64,000 nt of DNA. It comes from an uncultured Lachnospiraceae bacterium (GTDB taxonomy: Bacteria; Bacillota; Clostridia; Lachnospirales; Lachnospiraceae). Both the position numbers and the translations under genes were made by a program. The notes beneath the pieces are model-generated. The model had not been told where the DNA came from and did no database searches. It saw only the letters and a program-made list of their open reading frames with translations. Position 1 is the stretch's first letter. Each line of letters starts with the position of its first letter. The stretch covers positions 1 to 64,000 of the forward strand of contig CAJUJG010000008.1 of the NCBI GenBank assembly GCA_910586715.1, written 5' to 3'. Of this stretch, positions 1-8,009 are shown one piece after another.

Positions 1-51
1 TCCTAACATTCTGTTAGAGTTCATTGCCTGTAAATTGTGCTGTACTACCAT
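1..51 (-). CDS. Flagellin, N-terminal 17 codons only (cut by window edge)
   Basis: The minus strand reads MVVQHNLQAMNSNRMLG, which is the conserved start of the flagellin D0 helix and nearly identical to the starts of the two flagellins at 1471-3078 and 3457-5094. A strong ribosome binding site (AAGGAGGT) lies a few bases upstream of the ATG, and a sigma-28-type promoter is at 239-266. The rest of the gene lies outside the window, so its length and variable region are unknown. It would be at least the third full-type flagellin of this locus. Confidence 0.9.
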   Translation of the reverse strand, partial: MVVQHNLQAMNSNRMLG

Positions 52-238
52 AATTATACCTCCTTGTATTTGACGCAGACGAATCCTTTCGCCCGCCATT
101 TTTGTACTATATCAGTACCCTATTCAGTTGTCTCGGAACGGCTTTATCCGCCGGTTCCATCTATAATATCTGACGCCGCCCGCGCATTGGAACACGTCTG
201 CTCCTGCTTGCGGCTCAGGTATTATCCTTTACATATTT
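52..238 (-). promoter_or_regulatory. Flagellin mRNA leader with GGA-loop hairpins (candidate CsrA sites)
   Basis: This is the roughly 185-nt untranslated leader between the sigma-28 promoter and the partial flagellin. On the minus strand a short hairpin at 80-91 has stem CGAA/TTCG and loop AGGA. A longer hairpin around 135-160 has arms GGAAC..GGC and GCC.GTTCC with GGATAAA in the loop. GGA exposed in a loop is the known recognition feature of CsrA, and in Bacillus subtilis the hag leader is repressed this way. Both hairpins and the Shine-Dalgarno sequence are seen in the sequence; the CsrA role is inferred from csrA and fliW at 13244-13940. Confidence 0.5.
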
Positions 239-266
239 TATATCGGTAAATTGTCAGAAAACTTTA
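239..266 (-). promoter_or_regulatory. Sigma-28 (SigD/FliA-type) promoter
   Basis: On the minus strand a TAAAGTTT -35 box and a CCGATATA -10 box are separated by the usual distance (TAAA-N16-CCGATATA). It faces the partial flagellin at 1-51 and closely matches the copy at 3179-3206. Confidence 0.85.
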
Positions 267-292
267 GCTGTTTTTAAAAAAATTAAAACAAT

Positions 293-1363
293 TTATGCAT
301 TCATCACTCGTTCTAGTTCTGCCTTGCATTCGTTGTACTTACCAATAAACATATCCGCCATGTCATCCTGCCCCATCTGTCTGTACAGCGCCATAATATT
401 TTCATAGCAGTTTAACAGATTTGCGCCAAGATCATTGCAATCCGGCATTGTAACGATTTTAATATACATCAAAAGCGCCTTTAACGTCTGATTGTTCTCA
501 AGAAGCACCGACGCATGTGTAAATGCATATTTTGCTGTCTTAATCTGATCCGCGTACCGCTCCATAAGCGCCAGTGCATCCGCCTGCCGCTCCTCATAGC
601 AGTAGGACCTTGCCAGCGTTGTAATCATCACCTGCACATATGCATACTCTATAGAAGGAACACGTTCCAAAGCTTTTTCAAAAAGCGTTATCGACTTTGC
701 ATAGTTTTCTATAATATGCTCCGACTGACCTGCCTGAAACAGCAGGTACGGATCGTCCGGCGATTTTTCAAGATTCTGATACAGCATCTCAAGATTCCTG
801 TTCTGCTTTTCCCGCATCTGCTCCGGCGTCAGATAATATCCATGATGAATCACTTCCATCGGAATAATAAAAGTATTTTGAATTTCCTTACGTCTTGCCT
901 CATCCTTGTACGCAATCTGCTCATGAATCGGACTGATATATGTATAGTAATTCCTGTTATACATTCTGACGACGCGGTCTATCGAATACCTGTCCTTCCC
1001 GTCCGCGCCAATCACAAGATTTTTGAGGTCAAACGCGCCAAGGAATTTGGGGTAGCGCTGCATCAAAATGCGCAGACCCTGTACATTTATGCTGTTAAGA
1101 TATTCATCACAGTCTATCGCCATAATCCAATTGTTGGAAGCATTCGCCGCACAAAAATTTCTTGCCGCGCTGAAATCGCCAATCCACTCAAAATCCAAAA
1201 CCTTGTCTGCGTACTTCATGGCAATCTCTTTTGTACGGTCCGTTGAGCCTGTATCCGTCACAACAATTTCAAATCCATATGGCAGCAAGCATTTGAGGCA
1301 TTCTTCTATGTATTTTTCTTCGTTTTTTGCTATGATGCATACCGAAACGGGTATCTTTGACAT
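293..1363 (-). CDS. SunS-like family 2 glycosyltransferase with TPR repeats (candidate flagellin glycosyltransferase)
   Basis: This 356-residue protein has a GT-A type N-terminal domain (about residues 5-180). It includes the opening SVCIIAKNEE, the nucleotide-sugar motif DTGSTDRTKEIA near residue 40 and the acidic metal-binding stretch AIDCDEYL near residue 85. The C-terminal part (about 190-350) looks like helical TPR repeats. No membrane segment is seen, so it should be cytosolic. A paralogue lies at 8010-9077, and both sit between flagellin genes, which suggests O-glycosylation of flagellin before export; the acceptor and sugar cannot be told from sequence. Its ATG follows AAAGGAC. Any message from the flagellin at 1471 would have to read through the terminator at 1412-1450. 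Confidence 0.8.
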   Translation of the reverse strand: MSKIPVSVCIIAKNEEKYIEECLKCLLPYGFEIVVTDTGSTDRTKEIAMKYADKVLDFEWIGDFSAARNFCAANASNNWIMAIDCDEYLNSINVQGLRILMQRYPKFLGAFDLKNLVIGADGKDRYSIDRVVRMYNRNYYTYISPIHEQIAYKDEARRKEIQNTFIIPMEVIHHGYYLTPEQMREKQNRNLEMLYQNLEKSPDDPYLLFQAGQSEHIIENYAKSITLFEKALERVPSIEYAYVQVMITTLARSYCYEERQADALALMERYADQIKTAKYAFTHASVLLENNQTLKALLMYIKIVTMPDCNDLGANLLNCYENIMALYRQMGQDDMADMFIGKYNECKAELERVMNA

Positions 1364-1411
1364 ATGAATACCATGTCCTTTCTATATTAAAGTTCATGCA
1401 GTGTTTGACTT

Positions 1412-1450
1412 GAAAAGCGCCTGCCACGCTTGACGTGACCTGCGCTTTTC
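1412..1450 (-). terminator. Hairpin terminator after flagellin
   Basis: The arms GAAAAGCGC and GCGCTTTTC flank an imperfect inner stem (CACG/CGTG) about 20 nt downstream of the flagellin stop codon at 1471. Confidence 0.6.
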
Positions 1451-1470
1451 TATCCTGTTTTTTGTTATAT

Positions 1471-3078
1471 TTAGCCGTTCAACAGTGTCATGACGCCCTG
1501 GTTCGACTGGTTCGCCTGCGCAAGCATTGACTGACCTGCCTGCTGGAGAATCTGAAGATTTGAGTATTTTACCATTTCCTCTGCCATATCTGTATCACGG
1601 ATGGTTGCTTCTGCTTCCGTAGTGTTTTCAACAATGTTGTCCAAGTTCTTGATTGTGTGCTCCAAACGGTTCTGTACGGCGCCGAGTGCGGAACGCTGTC
1701 TTGATACTGCAATCAGAGAATCACCTACGACATCAACTGCAGATGTTGCATTTGCTCCATTGACATCCACAATGCCGACTTTGTTGCTGTGGAGCATATC
1801 AATACCAATGCCCGCAGCTGAAATCGTCTCAATTGTTGTTGTAATCTTGTTCTCAACGTTACTATCAGAACCTACATGAAGATCGAACTCAAGCTCTCTG
1901 GGAACTTTTGTTGATACCTGTGAAATCCACTTATTAATGCCATATTCAGGAGTTCCTGCCGCCTTTGCTTCCTCTTCCGAAACAATTGCGTCTCCTGTTC
2001 TTGCCTGATTTGTCTTAAATAAACCGCCTGTATAATTTCCGTTTTTGTCAAAGTAAGAATTTAATGCCACGCCCGATACCGGATTTCCGTCTGCGTCATA
2101 GAGCACTGCCCTTGTTTGATTCAGCTCAAATTCTTTCTCAACATCATTGCCCGTAGGCCATGTATATTCTTCAACATACCTATATCGATCCAGCATCTGA
2201 TCATCATCATTAATATACTCTCCAAGCGCCTCGCCTGCTATAAGATGATATATAACCTCTGTCTCTGTGTCAAAAATATACATCTCTTTCTTTGCAATAT
2301 CTGCTCCGTTTGCATCCTTATCAATGCATGCCGCCGGATCTAATTCCTTATTGATAAATGCAGCATAGGATGTCGTATTAATGCCTGTGGGATACGTTAC
2401 CGTATTAACAACCGTTGTGCCTTCATTCAAATACTGTGTAATATCATCGCCGTTTCTTACAACAAAGGCTGAACCTGGCTGATTTACGGAAGCGGTTTTT
2501 GCCGACACATCCGTCAAATATAAGTTTGCATTTCCTATATAATTGTACTTATACTCCGGAGATTTGGTTCCTGCGGATGTCATTGTGTTCTCCGTGGGAA
2601 GTACAAGGAAATTTTCCACGTACTTATTGGTATATCCCTTATTCTCCGCATCACCCTTCAAAAGATAAAGCTCATTAAACTTTGTCGTCTCTGATACACG
2701 GTCAATTTCTACAATCAGCTCATCAATCTCATCCTGAATATACTGGCGGTCTGTCTCTGAGTTTGTGCCGTTTGCTGCCTGTACGCAAAGCTCGTTCATT
2801 CTCTGAAGCATATCCTGAATCTCTGCCAGTGCACCTTCTGCCGTCTGCACGCAGGATACACCATCCTCCGCGTTTGTTGAAGCCTGTGTCAGACCTCTGA
2901 TCTGCTTTCTCATCTTCTCGGAAATTGCAAGCCCTGCTGCATTGTCCGCTGCACGGTTAATCTTGTAACCTGATGAAAGTTTTTCCGTAGCGTGTGTTGC
3001 CTGACCTGTTGTGATTCCTAACATTCTGTTGGCGTTCATCGCCTGCATATTGTGTTGTACTACCATACTTTTTTCCAC
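1471..3078 (-). CDS. Flagellin
   Basis: This flagellin (535 residues from GTG, 531 from the internal ATG at 3066) forms the extracellular filament. The N-terminal D0/D1 helices carry MVVQHNMQAMNANRMLG, LSSGYKINRAADNAAGL and LQRMNELCVQAANGTNS. The C-terminal D1/D0 block (last 110 or so residues) includes QNRLEHTIKNLDN and RDTDMAEEM. The middle 280 residues are the variable region and share a Y-I-F/Y-D-T-E-T block with the flagellin at 3457. The GTG start is preferred because a GGGAGG ribosome site lies 8 nt upstream, but homologues begin at MVVQ, so either start is possible. The cysteine in NELCVQAANG recurs in all full-length flagellins here. Confidence 0.95.
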   Translation of the reverse strand: MEKSMVVQHNMQAMNANRMLGITTGQATHATEKLSSGYKINRAADNAAGLAISEKMRKQIRGLTQASTNAEDGVSCVQTAEGALAEIQDMLQRMNELCVQAANGTNSETDRQYIQDEIDELIVEIDRVSETTKFNELYLLKGDAENKGYTNKYVENFLVLPTENTMTSAGTKSPEYKYNYIGNANLYLTDVSAKTASVNQPGSAFVVRNGDDITQYLNEGTTVVNTVTYPTGINTTSYAAFINKELDPAACIDKDANGADIAKKEMYIFDTETEVIYHLIAGEALGEYINDDDQMLDRYRYVEEYTWPTGNDVEKEFELNQTRAVLYDADGNPVSGVALNSYFDKNGNYTGGLFKTNQARTGDAIVSEEEAKAAGTPEYGINKWISQVSTKVPRELEFDLHVGSDSNVENKITTTIETISAAGIGIDMLHSNKVGIVDVNGANATSAVDVVGDSLIAVSRQRSALGAVQNRLEHTIKNLDNIVENTTEAEATIRDTDMAEEMVKYSNLQILQQAGQSMLAQANQSNQGVMTLLNG

Positions 3079-3096
3079 GCCGGCTCCCTCCCGGCG
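3078..3096 (-). promoter_or_regulatory. GC-rich hairpin presenting the flagellin Shine-Dalgarno in its loop
   Basis: On the minus strand CGCCGG and CCGGCG pair as a 6-bp stem around the loop GAGGGAG, which is the ribosome binding site. The last stem base is the G of the GTG start. A second GGAGG lies just upstream (about 3099-3104). GGA in a loop over the ribosome site is the expected form of a CsrA repression site; this role is inferred. Confidence 0.55.
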
Positions 3097-3178
3097 CTTC
3101 CTCCTTTCGTCCCTTACATTTTAATTTTTACTTTCCCCCATTGTTTTCATGAAAGTAATGTTTAATTGATTCATTTAT

Positions 3179-3206
3179 TATATCGGTAAATTTTCGCACA
3201 ACTTTA
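3179..3206 (-). promoter_or_regulatory. Sigma-28 promoter of the flagellin at 1471-3078
   Basis: Minus strand TAAAGTTG, 11-nt spacer, ACCGATAT. It is almost the same as the promoter at 239-266. It lies about 100 nt upstream of the start codon, leaving a leader that contains the hairpin at 3078-3096. Confidence 0.85.
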
Positions 3207-3385
3207 TATATTTTCTGATATTTTGTTAATATCTTATGTATAATTCTGTGAATATTAATTACTTGGCATAATTTTCTGATTTATTTACTTTTTTACTACC
3301 TTTTGCACTATATAAATGTGTCTGTAAAAACATAAAATTTTTCCATCCTTTTACTTTATGTTATTTCATTATGTAACAATAAGCG

Positions 3386-3419
3386 AAAAGACAGAGGCGG
3401 TTTCACGCCTCTGTCTTTT
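3386..3419 (-). terminator. Strong 14-bp intrinsic terminator after flagellin
   Basis: Perfect arms at 3386-3399 and 3406-3419 (AAAAGACAGAGGCG and its complement) enclose a 6-nt loop, 38 nt past the stop codon of the flagellin at 3457-5094. A/T runs at both ends allow it to work in both directions. It separates two consecutive flagellin units, each with its own sigma-28 promoter. Confidence 0.85.
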
Positions 3420-3456
3420 CATTTTATCCTGATTTATTTTATTGTCTGCCCTGTAT

Positions 3457-5094
3457 TTAACCAAGCAATGAAAGCACGCCCTGATTTGCCTGATTTGCCT
3501 GTGCGAGCATTGACTGTCCAGCCTGAAGGAGTACGTTGTTGTTTGAATATGCAACCATCTCTTCTGCCATATCCGTATCGCGGATTGAAGACTCTGCAGA
3601 CGTTGTATTCTCAACAACGTTGTCCAAATTCTTAATGGTATGCTCTAAGCGGTTCTGAACCGCGCCAAGAATAGAACGCTGTGTTGACACAATCTGTAAG
3701 CCCTTTGCCACAACATCAATTGCTGCTGTCGCATTATCGCCTGTCTCATCAACAATGCTGATATAGTTGCTGTGAAGCTTGTTTACGCCAAGCCCTGCAG
3801 ATGACATTGTTTCAATCTTTGTGTAAATCTTATTCTCAAGATCAGAATCCGCACCTACATGAAGTGAGAACTCCAACGGAGCCGTGATTTTCTCCGTAAG
3901 GTCGCCAACATAGAACGCAATCTGCTCGTCATCTGTTATATCCGTACCTGCAATTACTTCTTTTGTTGCCATTTCATCGCTAAACAATCCGCCTGTATAG
4001 TCGCCGTTTTCATTAAAATATTTGTAGAGCGCCATACCAGCTACAGAATTTCCATCCGCATCGTAGAGCTTTCTCTCCGCCTTGGATCCGATTAACGCAT
4101 CCTTTGTCACCTGTCTGTCCGTAGCAATTGCCGTACCTAAGACATCAGTGCCTGCTGTTGTTTTTCCATCTGCTTCCGTAACCAGTCTGTATCTGTCGCC
4201 CACCGTAGCCTTTCCGTCTTTGTCAAGGCTGATGTATGCTGACAAATCTTCTGTTTTTGCTAAGTGAATGATATTCTGTGTCTCTGTGTCATAAATGTAT
4301 GTCTCGTTATCTTCATGGTAAATTCTGCCCTGGTCATCCTTTTTTAATCCGTGAGCAGCCGGCAGCTCCGTATTTTTAAATGCAATATACTTTGATTCAT
4401 CAATCTCTGCTGACGTAACCGAAGAACTCGTACCAACCGTACCGTTCTTGAGATATTTTGTGTAATCAGTGCCTTTTGTCACAACATCTGCCGACTTGGG
4501 TGTGCTTGCATTCGAGTCTTTTATCTCCGCCGTTACCAAATATACATTTTCCGTATCGTTATAGTCTACTTTTACCTTACTGTTATTCGCATTTGTAACT
4601 TTAGAGTTTCCGGTTGCATCAATCTCATCATCGGTAATATAGTTGTATGTATGTGTAAGCTGTTTCTCTGCTTCCTCATCACCCTTTAAGAGATACATCT
4701 CATTAAACTTTGTTGTCTCTGATACACGGTCAATCTCTGTCACAAGCTGATCAAGCTCATCCTGGATATACTGACGGTCTGTTATGGAATTGGTTCCGTT
4801 TGCCGCCTGTACGCAAAGCTCGTTCATTCTTTGCAGCATGTCCTGTACTTCCGCAAGTGCACCCTCTGCTGTCTGTACGCTGGAAATACCGTCTTCCGCA
4901 TTGCTTGAAGCCTGTGTCAGACCTCTGATCTGCTTTCTCATTTTCTCCGAAATTGCCAGTCCTGCAGCGTCATCTGCCGCACGGTTCACTCTGTAACCGC
5001 TTGACAGCTTCTCTGTAGAGCTTGCATTTGCTTTGGCATTCAAACCAAGCATTCTGTTTGCATTCATCGCCTGCATGTTGTGCTGTACTACCAT
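3457..5094 (-). CDS. Flagellin
   Basis: This 545-residue flagellin starts at MVVQHNMQAMNANRMLG; the ATG at 5094 has GAAGGAGG 7 nt upstream. An in-frame ATG 30 nt further out would place that ribosome site inside the coding region, so it is rejected. The N-terminal D0/D1 (about 1-150) and C-terminal D1/D0 (about 435-545) match the neighbour at 1471 almost residue for residue. The central 280 residues diverge, as expected for the surface-exposed part. A sigma-28 promoter is at 5233-5261. AAGGATGT at 5121-5128 fits the core of the CsrA consensus. No HExxH protease motif is present in the variable domain. Confidence 0.95.
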   Translation of the reverse strand: MVVQHNMQAMNANRMLGLNAKANASSTEKLSSGYRVNRAADDAAGLAISEKMRKQIRGLTQASSNAEDGISSVQTAEGALAEVQDMLQRMNELCVQAANGTNSITDRQYIQDELDQLVTEIDRVSETTKFNEMYLLKGDEEAEKQLTHTYNYITDDEIDATGNSKVTNANNSKVKVDYNDTENVYLVTAEIKDSNASTPKSADVVTKGTDYTKYLKNGTVGTSSSVTSAEIDESKYIAFKNTELPAAHGLKKDDQGRIYHEDNETYIYDTETQNIIHLAKTEDLSAYISLDKDGKATVGDRYRLVTEADGKTTAGTDVLGTAIATDRQVTKDALIGSKAERKLYDADGNSVAGMALYKYFNENGDYTGGLFSDEMATKEVIAGTDITDDEQIAFYVGDLTEKITAPLEFSLHVGADSDLENKIYTKIETMSSAGLGVNKLHSNYISIVDETGDNATAAIDVVAKGLQIVSTQRSILGAVQNRLEHTIKNLDNVVENTTSAESSIRDTDMAEEMVAYSNNNVLLQAGQSMLAQANQANQGVLSLLG

Positions 5095-5120
5095 ATTTTT
5101 TCCTCCTTCAGCAGCCTGCG

Positions 5121-5128
5121 ACATCCTT
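5121..5128 (-). promoter_or_regulatory. Candidate CsrA site in flagellin leader
   Basis: AAGGATGT on the minus strand matches the ARGGAUGU core of the published CsrA consensus and sits about 26 nt upstream of the ATG at 5094, with GAAGGAGG between. Function is inferred. Confidence 0.4.
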
Positions 5129-5232
5129 TTCTCAAACCAACTTTCCCATTTATTTCTTTTATGATTCCCCTTTAATCAGGTTTTTGTTATTGTTAATACA
5201 TTCTGTAACTCCTTTTACAATTGTATATTTTA

Positions 5233-5261
5233 TTTATCGGTGCATTGACTGAATATTTTTA
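5233..5261 (-). promoter_or_regulatory. Sigma-28 promoter of the flagellin at 3457-5094
   Basis: Minus strand TAAA, 17-nt spacer, CCGATAAA. The spacer is one base longer than in the neighbouring flagellin promoters, as is also the case at 13149-13177. Confidence 0.7.
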
Positions 5262-5311
5262 GTATTTTTGTGTAATTTCTGAAAATTTATATTATTTTCG
5301 CATTATTCTTT

Positions 5312-7957
5312 CTATTGCAGCAATGACAACACAATATCGTTCGCCTGATTTGCCTGTACCAGCATTGAGTTGCCCGACTGTTCTAAAATATTCGCATTGC
5401 TGAACTTTATCATTTCTTTTGCCATATTTGTATCACGGATTAAAGACTCTGCACTCTGTGTATTTTCATGCGTATTGCGGTTAATGGCATACGCATGCTC
5501 CAGTCTGTTCTGCTGCGCACCAAACAAGCTTCTGACAGAACTTACTTTGGAAATCGCGGTTCCAACCATATCAATACAGCCCGTCGCCTGCATTTCGGAA
5601 AGCGTGCCGACATTCATCAGTCCAAGACGGTAAACAGAAAGCTTCTGCTTTTGGATAGAAATGTTGTCAATCGCATTGGAGCTGCACTGTATCCTCAGGT
5701 ATTCGGGTTTTTCTTTCACCTCTTCGTCAACCAGTATATGAGGATGTTGAAACGGCGTCTGCCAGCGTGTAATCATTGCAGTCTGCGGATTCTCTTCTCC
5801 TGTTATCCCGCCAGTCGGATAGTCATCCGTATGCAGGCTAACCCTGGTGCCATTGGCAATATCGGGATACACCGTATTCGTAAAATAATTTTCCAGTGAC
5901 TGTCCGGCAGAGCTGGCGATGTCTACATTATACCGCTGCAAATTCTGATGCGATGCATCCCACGAACGATACTCTACATATCTGTTATTGATTTTTACAT
6001 ATCTTCCGCTTCCGCTTGCCGTTTCTGTAATTGTTGCGCCGCCGCCGGAAAAAAAATCGGAAATGTTATAGTTACATCCAATGCTTAGGGAGCTTCCGTT
6101 TCCGCCTGTTAAAGTCATACTGATTCTTGGCATTGTATTACTTGCACTCAGCTTATTTCCGTTGATGACGCCTCCAGTGATAATACTGTTTTTCAAGCCT
6201 GCACTGTAAGAAGGGCTTCCGCTCAGCACCATATTGCCGCCTTTTCTGTCATATCCATATGAGATAGAAAACCTACCGTTTGAATAGGTCAGCTGTTCAT
6301 AATCTTTAAGCATATATTGCGCCTGGTGGTTCTCGTAATCTCTTCCAAGATTGTATTCGTCATCTAATGTCAAGTGCAATGCTTTGGTGAAGCTGCTAAT
6401 CTTACCATTACTAATCAGCTCCTGTGCATGGTCATGCGGTGTGATTTTATTATAACCGATTACAGTGCCATCCAGTGTATTAATGACCTGCTCCTTGCTA
6501 ACCTCATTAATAACACTGAAAAAAAATTCTACATGCTCGCGGTTGTCAGGCGGAGCAATATTATTGTTAAAAACATTAAATACAAATTTATTATACGGGT
6601 CATAATTTGCAAAACTATCATTTCCAAGGCTGCCCGAAGTCGCGGTATCCGGAGGATATACCGGTTTCGGATCATCCTTTATATGATCTGCGCCAGACCA
6701 AATATCCGTGCTCAGATTTCCCCAGTCATGATTGTCAAAACCGCAATTAAAGCCAAACTCATCCCATGTCATCGCACAAAGTTTTTTGCCTCCGGTTGTA
6801 GTCGTATCATAAACCACTTTCCCGCTTGGCGATCCATCCTCATTAGTGCCTTCCAGCCACACGCCGTCAAATGGTTCATTGCGCAAAAAATTACCCTGAT
6901 CATCGTGCACGGGAATTGTCCCTCCATGATTAACATCCTCCGCATGCAGAATATATTTCGGCATATAATCATTCTTCAGATAAACTTCTATCCGCTTATT
7001 GCTTACAAACCGATAGTTTGTCCCAAATGAAAAGGATGCATCGACCGCATACCCCTCCACAGGCGTTTCATAAGTACTCTCCCACACGGTTCCCGTCATT
7101 TTGAGCATCATGTCTTCGAAGCTGTCTCCGGCTTCTTTTGTATAAGAAATCGTCATTCCATGATAATCAAAACTGTATTTATCCCCTGCCACCTTGACCT
7201 TATCCCATCTTACAAGGTCGCCATTGACATAGATGCCTTCCCCATTTGCGCTTGTACGGAACTTTCGTGATACCTGCGGCAGCTTCGCGCCCTGCTCACA
7301 GACAAGCGTTAACATCGTACCGTCATCCGCCTGGATACTGTACTCTCCTTCACGAAACTCATGCGTTGTTTTGTCATACATATAGGGATTGATTTCATCC
7401 CATGTATACCGTCTTCCCCGGAATGCAACACCGGCATATTCATCATCAGCATCATACGAAGTATTATAAATGAACAAATCCTTTGGCGTTCCTGAAAAGG
7501 TCAGCTTATAGACATCATGCGGTTTCTCCTCAATAACGTCCTCACACCGGAAAATATACTCTTCATTAAATTTTGTTGTACGGCAGATACGTTCCACTTC
7601 AGACTTTAAAATCTGAACTTCGTCATCAATATATCCCCTGTCCGTATGAGATAATGTCCCGTTTGCCGCCTGTATACACAGCTCATTCATACGCTGCAGC
7701 ATGTCATGCATCTCATTTAATGCTCCGTCCGCCACCTGACAGTATCCAACGCCCTCCTCGATATTTGCGGATCCCCTGTCAAGCCCTCTGATTTGGTGGC
7801 GCATCTTTTCTGAAATAGCCAATCCTGCCGCGTCATCAGCAGATCGATTAATCTGATAGCCGGAAGAAAGCTTTTCCGCACTTTTGGCTTTATCGGATGT
7901 TACAATATTGAATTGTCTTTCGGCGTTCATCGCCTTCATATTATGCGTTACAATCAT
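5312..7957 (-). CDS. Giant flagellin (881 residues)
   Basis: Both flagellin ends are intact. The first 150 residues hold MIVTHNMKAMNAERQF, LSSGYQINRSADDAAGL and LQRMNELCIQAANGTLS. The last 115 hold QNRLEHAYAINRN and IRDTNMAKEM. Between them lies about 610 residues of unrecognised sequence, rich in Gly, Asn, Asp, Tyr and Thr; usual flagellins are 270-550 residues. No HExxH is present, so it is not a flagellinolysin. The ATG at 7957 is chosen because the open frame upstream overlaps the preceding gene, while AAGG and AAAGGAG lie upstream of this ATG. It starts 52 nt after the glycosyltransferase at 8010-9077, so the two are probably co-transcribed from the promoter at 9229-9255. The D0 termini are more diverged than in the other two flagellins, which would fit a minor or specialised filament subunit. 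Confidence 0.88.
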   Translation of the reverse strand: MIVTHNMKAMNAERQFNIVTSDKAKSAEKLSSGYQINRSADDAAGLAISEKMRHQIRGLDRGSANIEEGVGYCQVADGALNEMHDMLQRMNELCIQAANGTLSHTDRGYIDDEVQILKSEVERICRTTKFNEEYIFRCEDVIEEKPHDVYKLTFSGTPKDLFIYNTSYDADDEYAGVAFRGRRYTWDEINPYMYDKTTHEFREGEYSIQADDGTMLTLVCEQGAKLPQVSRKFRTSANGEGIYVNGDLVRWDKVKVAGDKYSFDYHGMTISYTKEAGDSFEDMMLKMTGTVWESTYETPVEGYAVDASFSFGTNYRFVSNKRIEVYLKNDYMPKYILHAEDVNHGGTIPVHDDQGNFLRNEPFDGVWLEGTNEDGSPSGKVVYDTTTTGGKKLCAMTWDEFGFNCGFDNHDWGNLSTDIWSGADHIKDDPKPVYPPDTATSGSLGNDSFANYDPYNKFVFNVFNNNIAPPDNREHVEFFFSVINEVSKEQVINTLDGTVIGYNKITPHDHAQELISNGKISSFTKALHLTLDDEYNLGRDYENHQAQYMLKDYEQLTYSNGRFSISYGYDRKGGNMVLSGSPSYSAGLKNSIITGGVINGNKLSASNTMPRISMTLTGGNGSSLSIGCNYNISDFFSGGGATITETASGSGRYVKINNRYVEYRSWDASHQNLQRYNVDIASSAGQSLENYFTNTVYPDIANGTRVSLHTDDYPTGGITGEENPQTAMITRWQTPFQHPHILVDEEVKEKPEYLRIQCSSNAIDNISIQKQKLSVYRLGLMNVGTLSEMQATGCIDMVGTAISKVSSVRSLFGAQQNRLEHAYAINRNTHENTQSAESLIRDTNMAKEMIKFSNANILEQSGNSMLVQANQANDIVLSLLQ

Positions 7958-8009
7958 CTTAGTAACCTTGCTCCTTTCAAAATCCGTAAGTCCACACTTA
8001 CTGTACGTA

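Noticed and set aside
37..249. Open reading frame of 70 codons on the plus strand
   Set aside because: It overlays the flagellin leader and start on the other strand, has no ribosome site, and reads as complement of the hairpins and promoter.
2670..4930. GACGCAAAGC-like strings (ACGCAAAGCTCG) as extra c-di-GMP aptamers
   Set aside because: They are the complement of the conserved flagellin ELCVQA codons and have none of the other aptamer blocks.
5095..5124. N-terminal extension of the flagellin to the ATG at 5124
   Set aside because: The extension contains the ribosome binding site of the ATG at 5094, and homologues begin at MVVQ.
5312..7957. Possible flagellinolysin (proteolytic flagellin) in the giant insert
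   Set aside because: No HExxH zinc-protease motif is present in the central region of this or the other flagellins.
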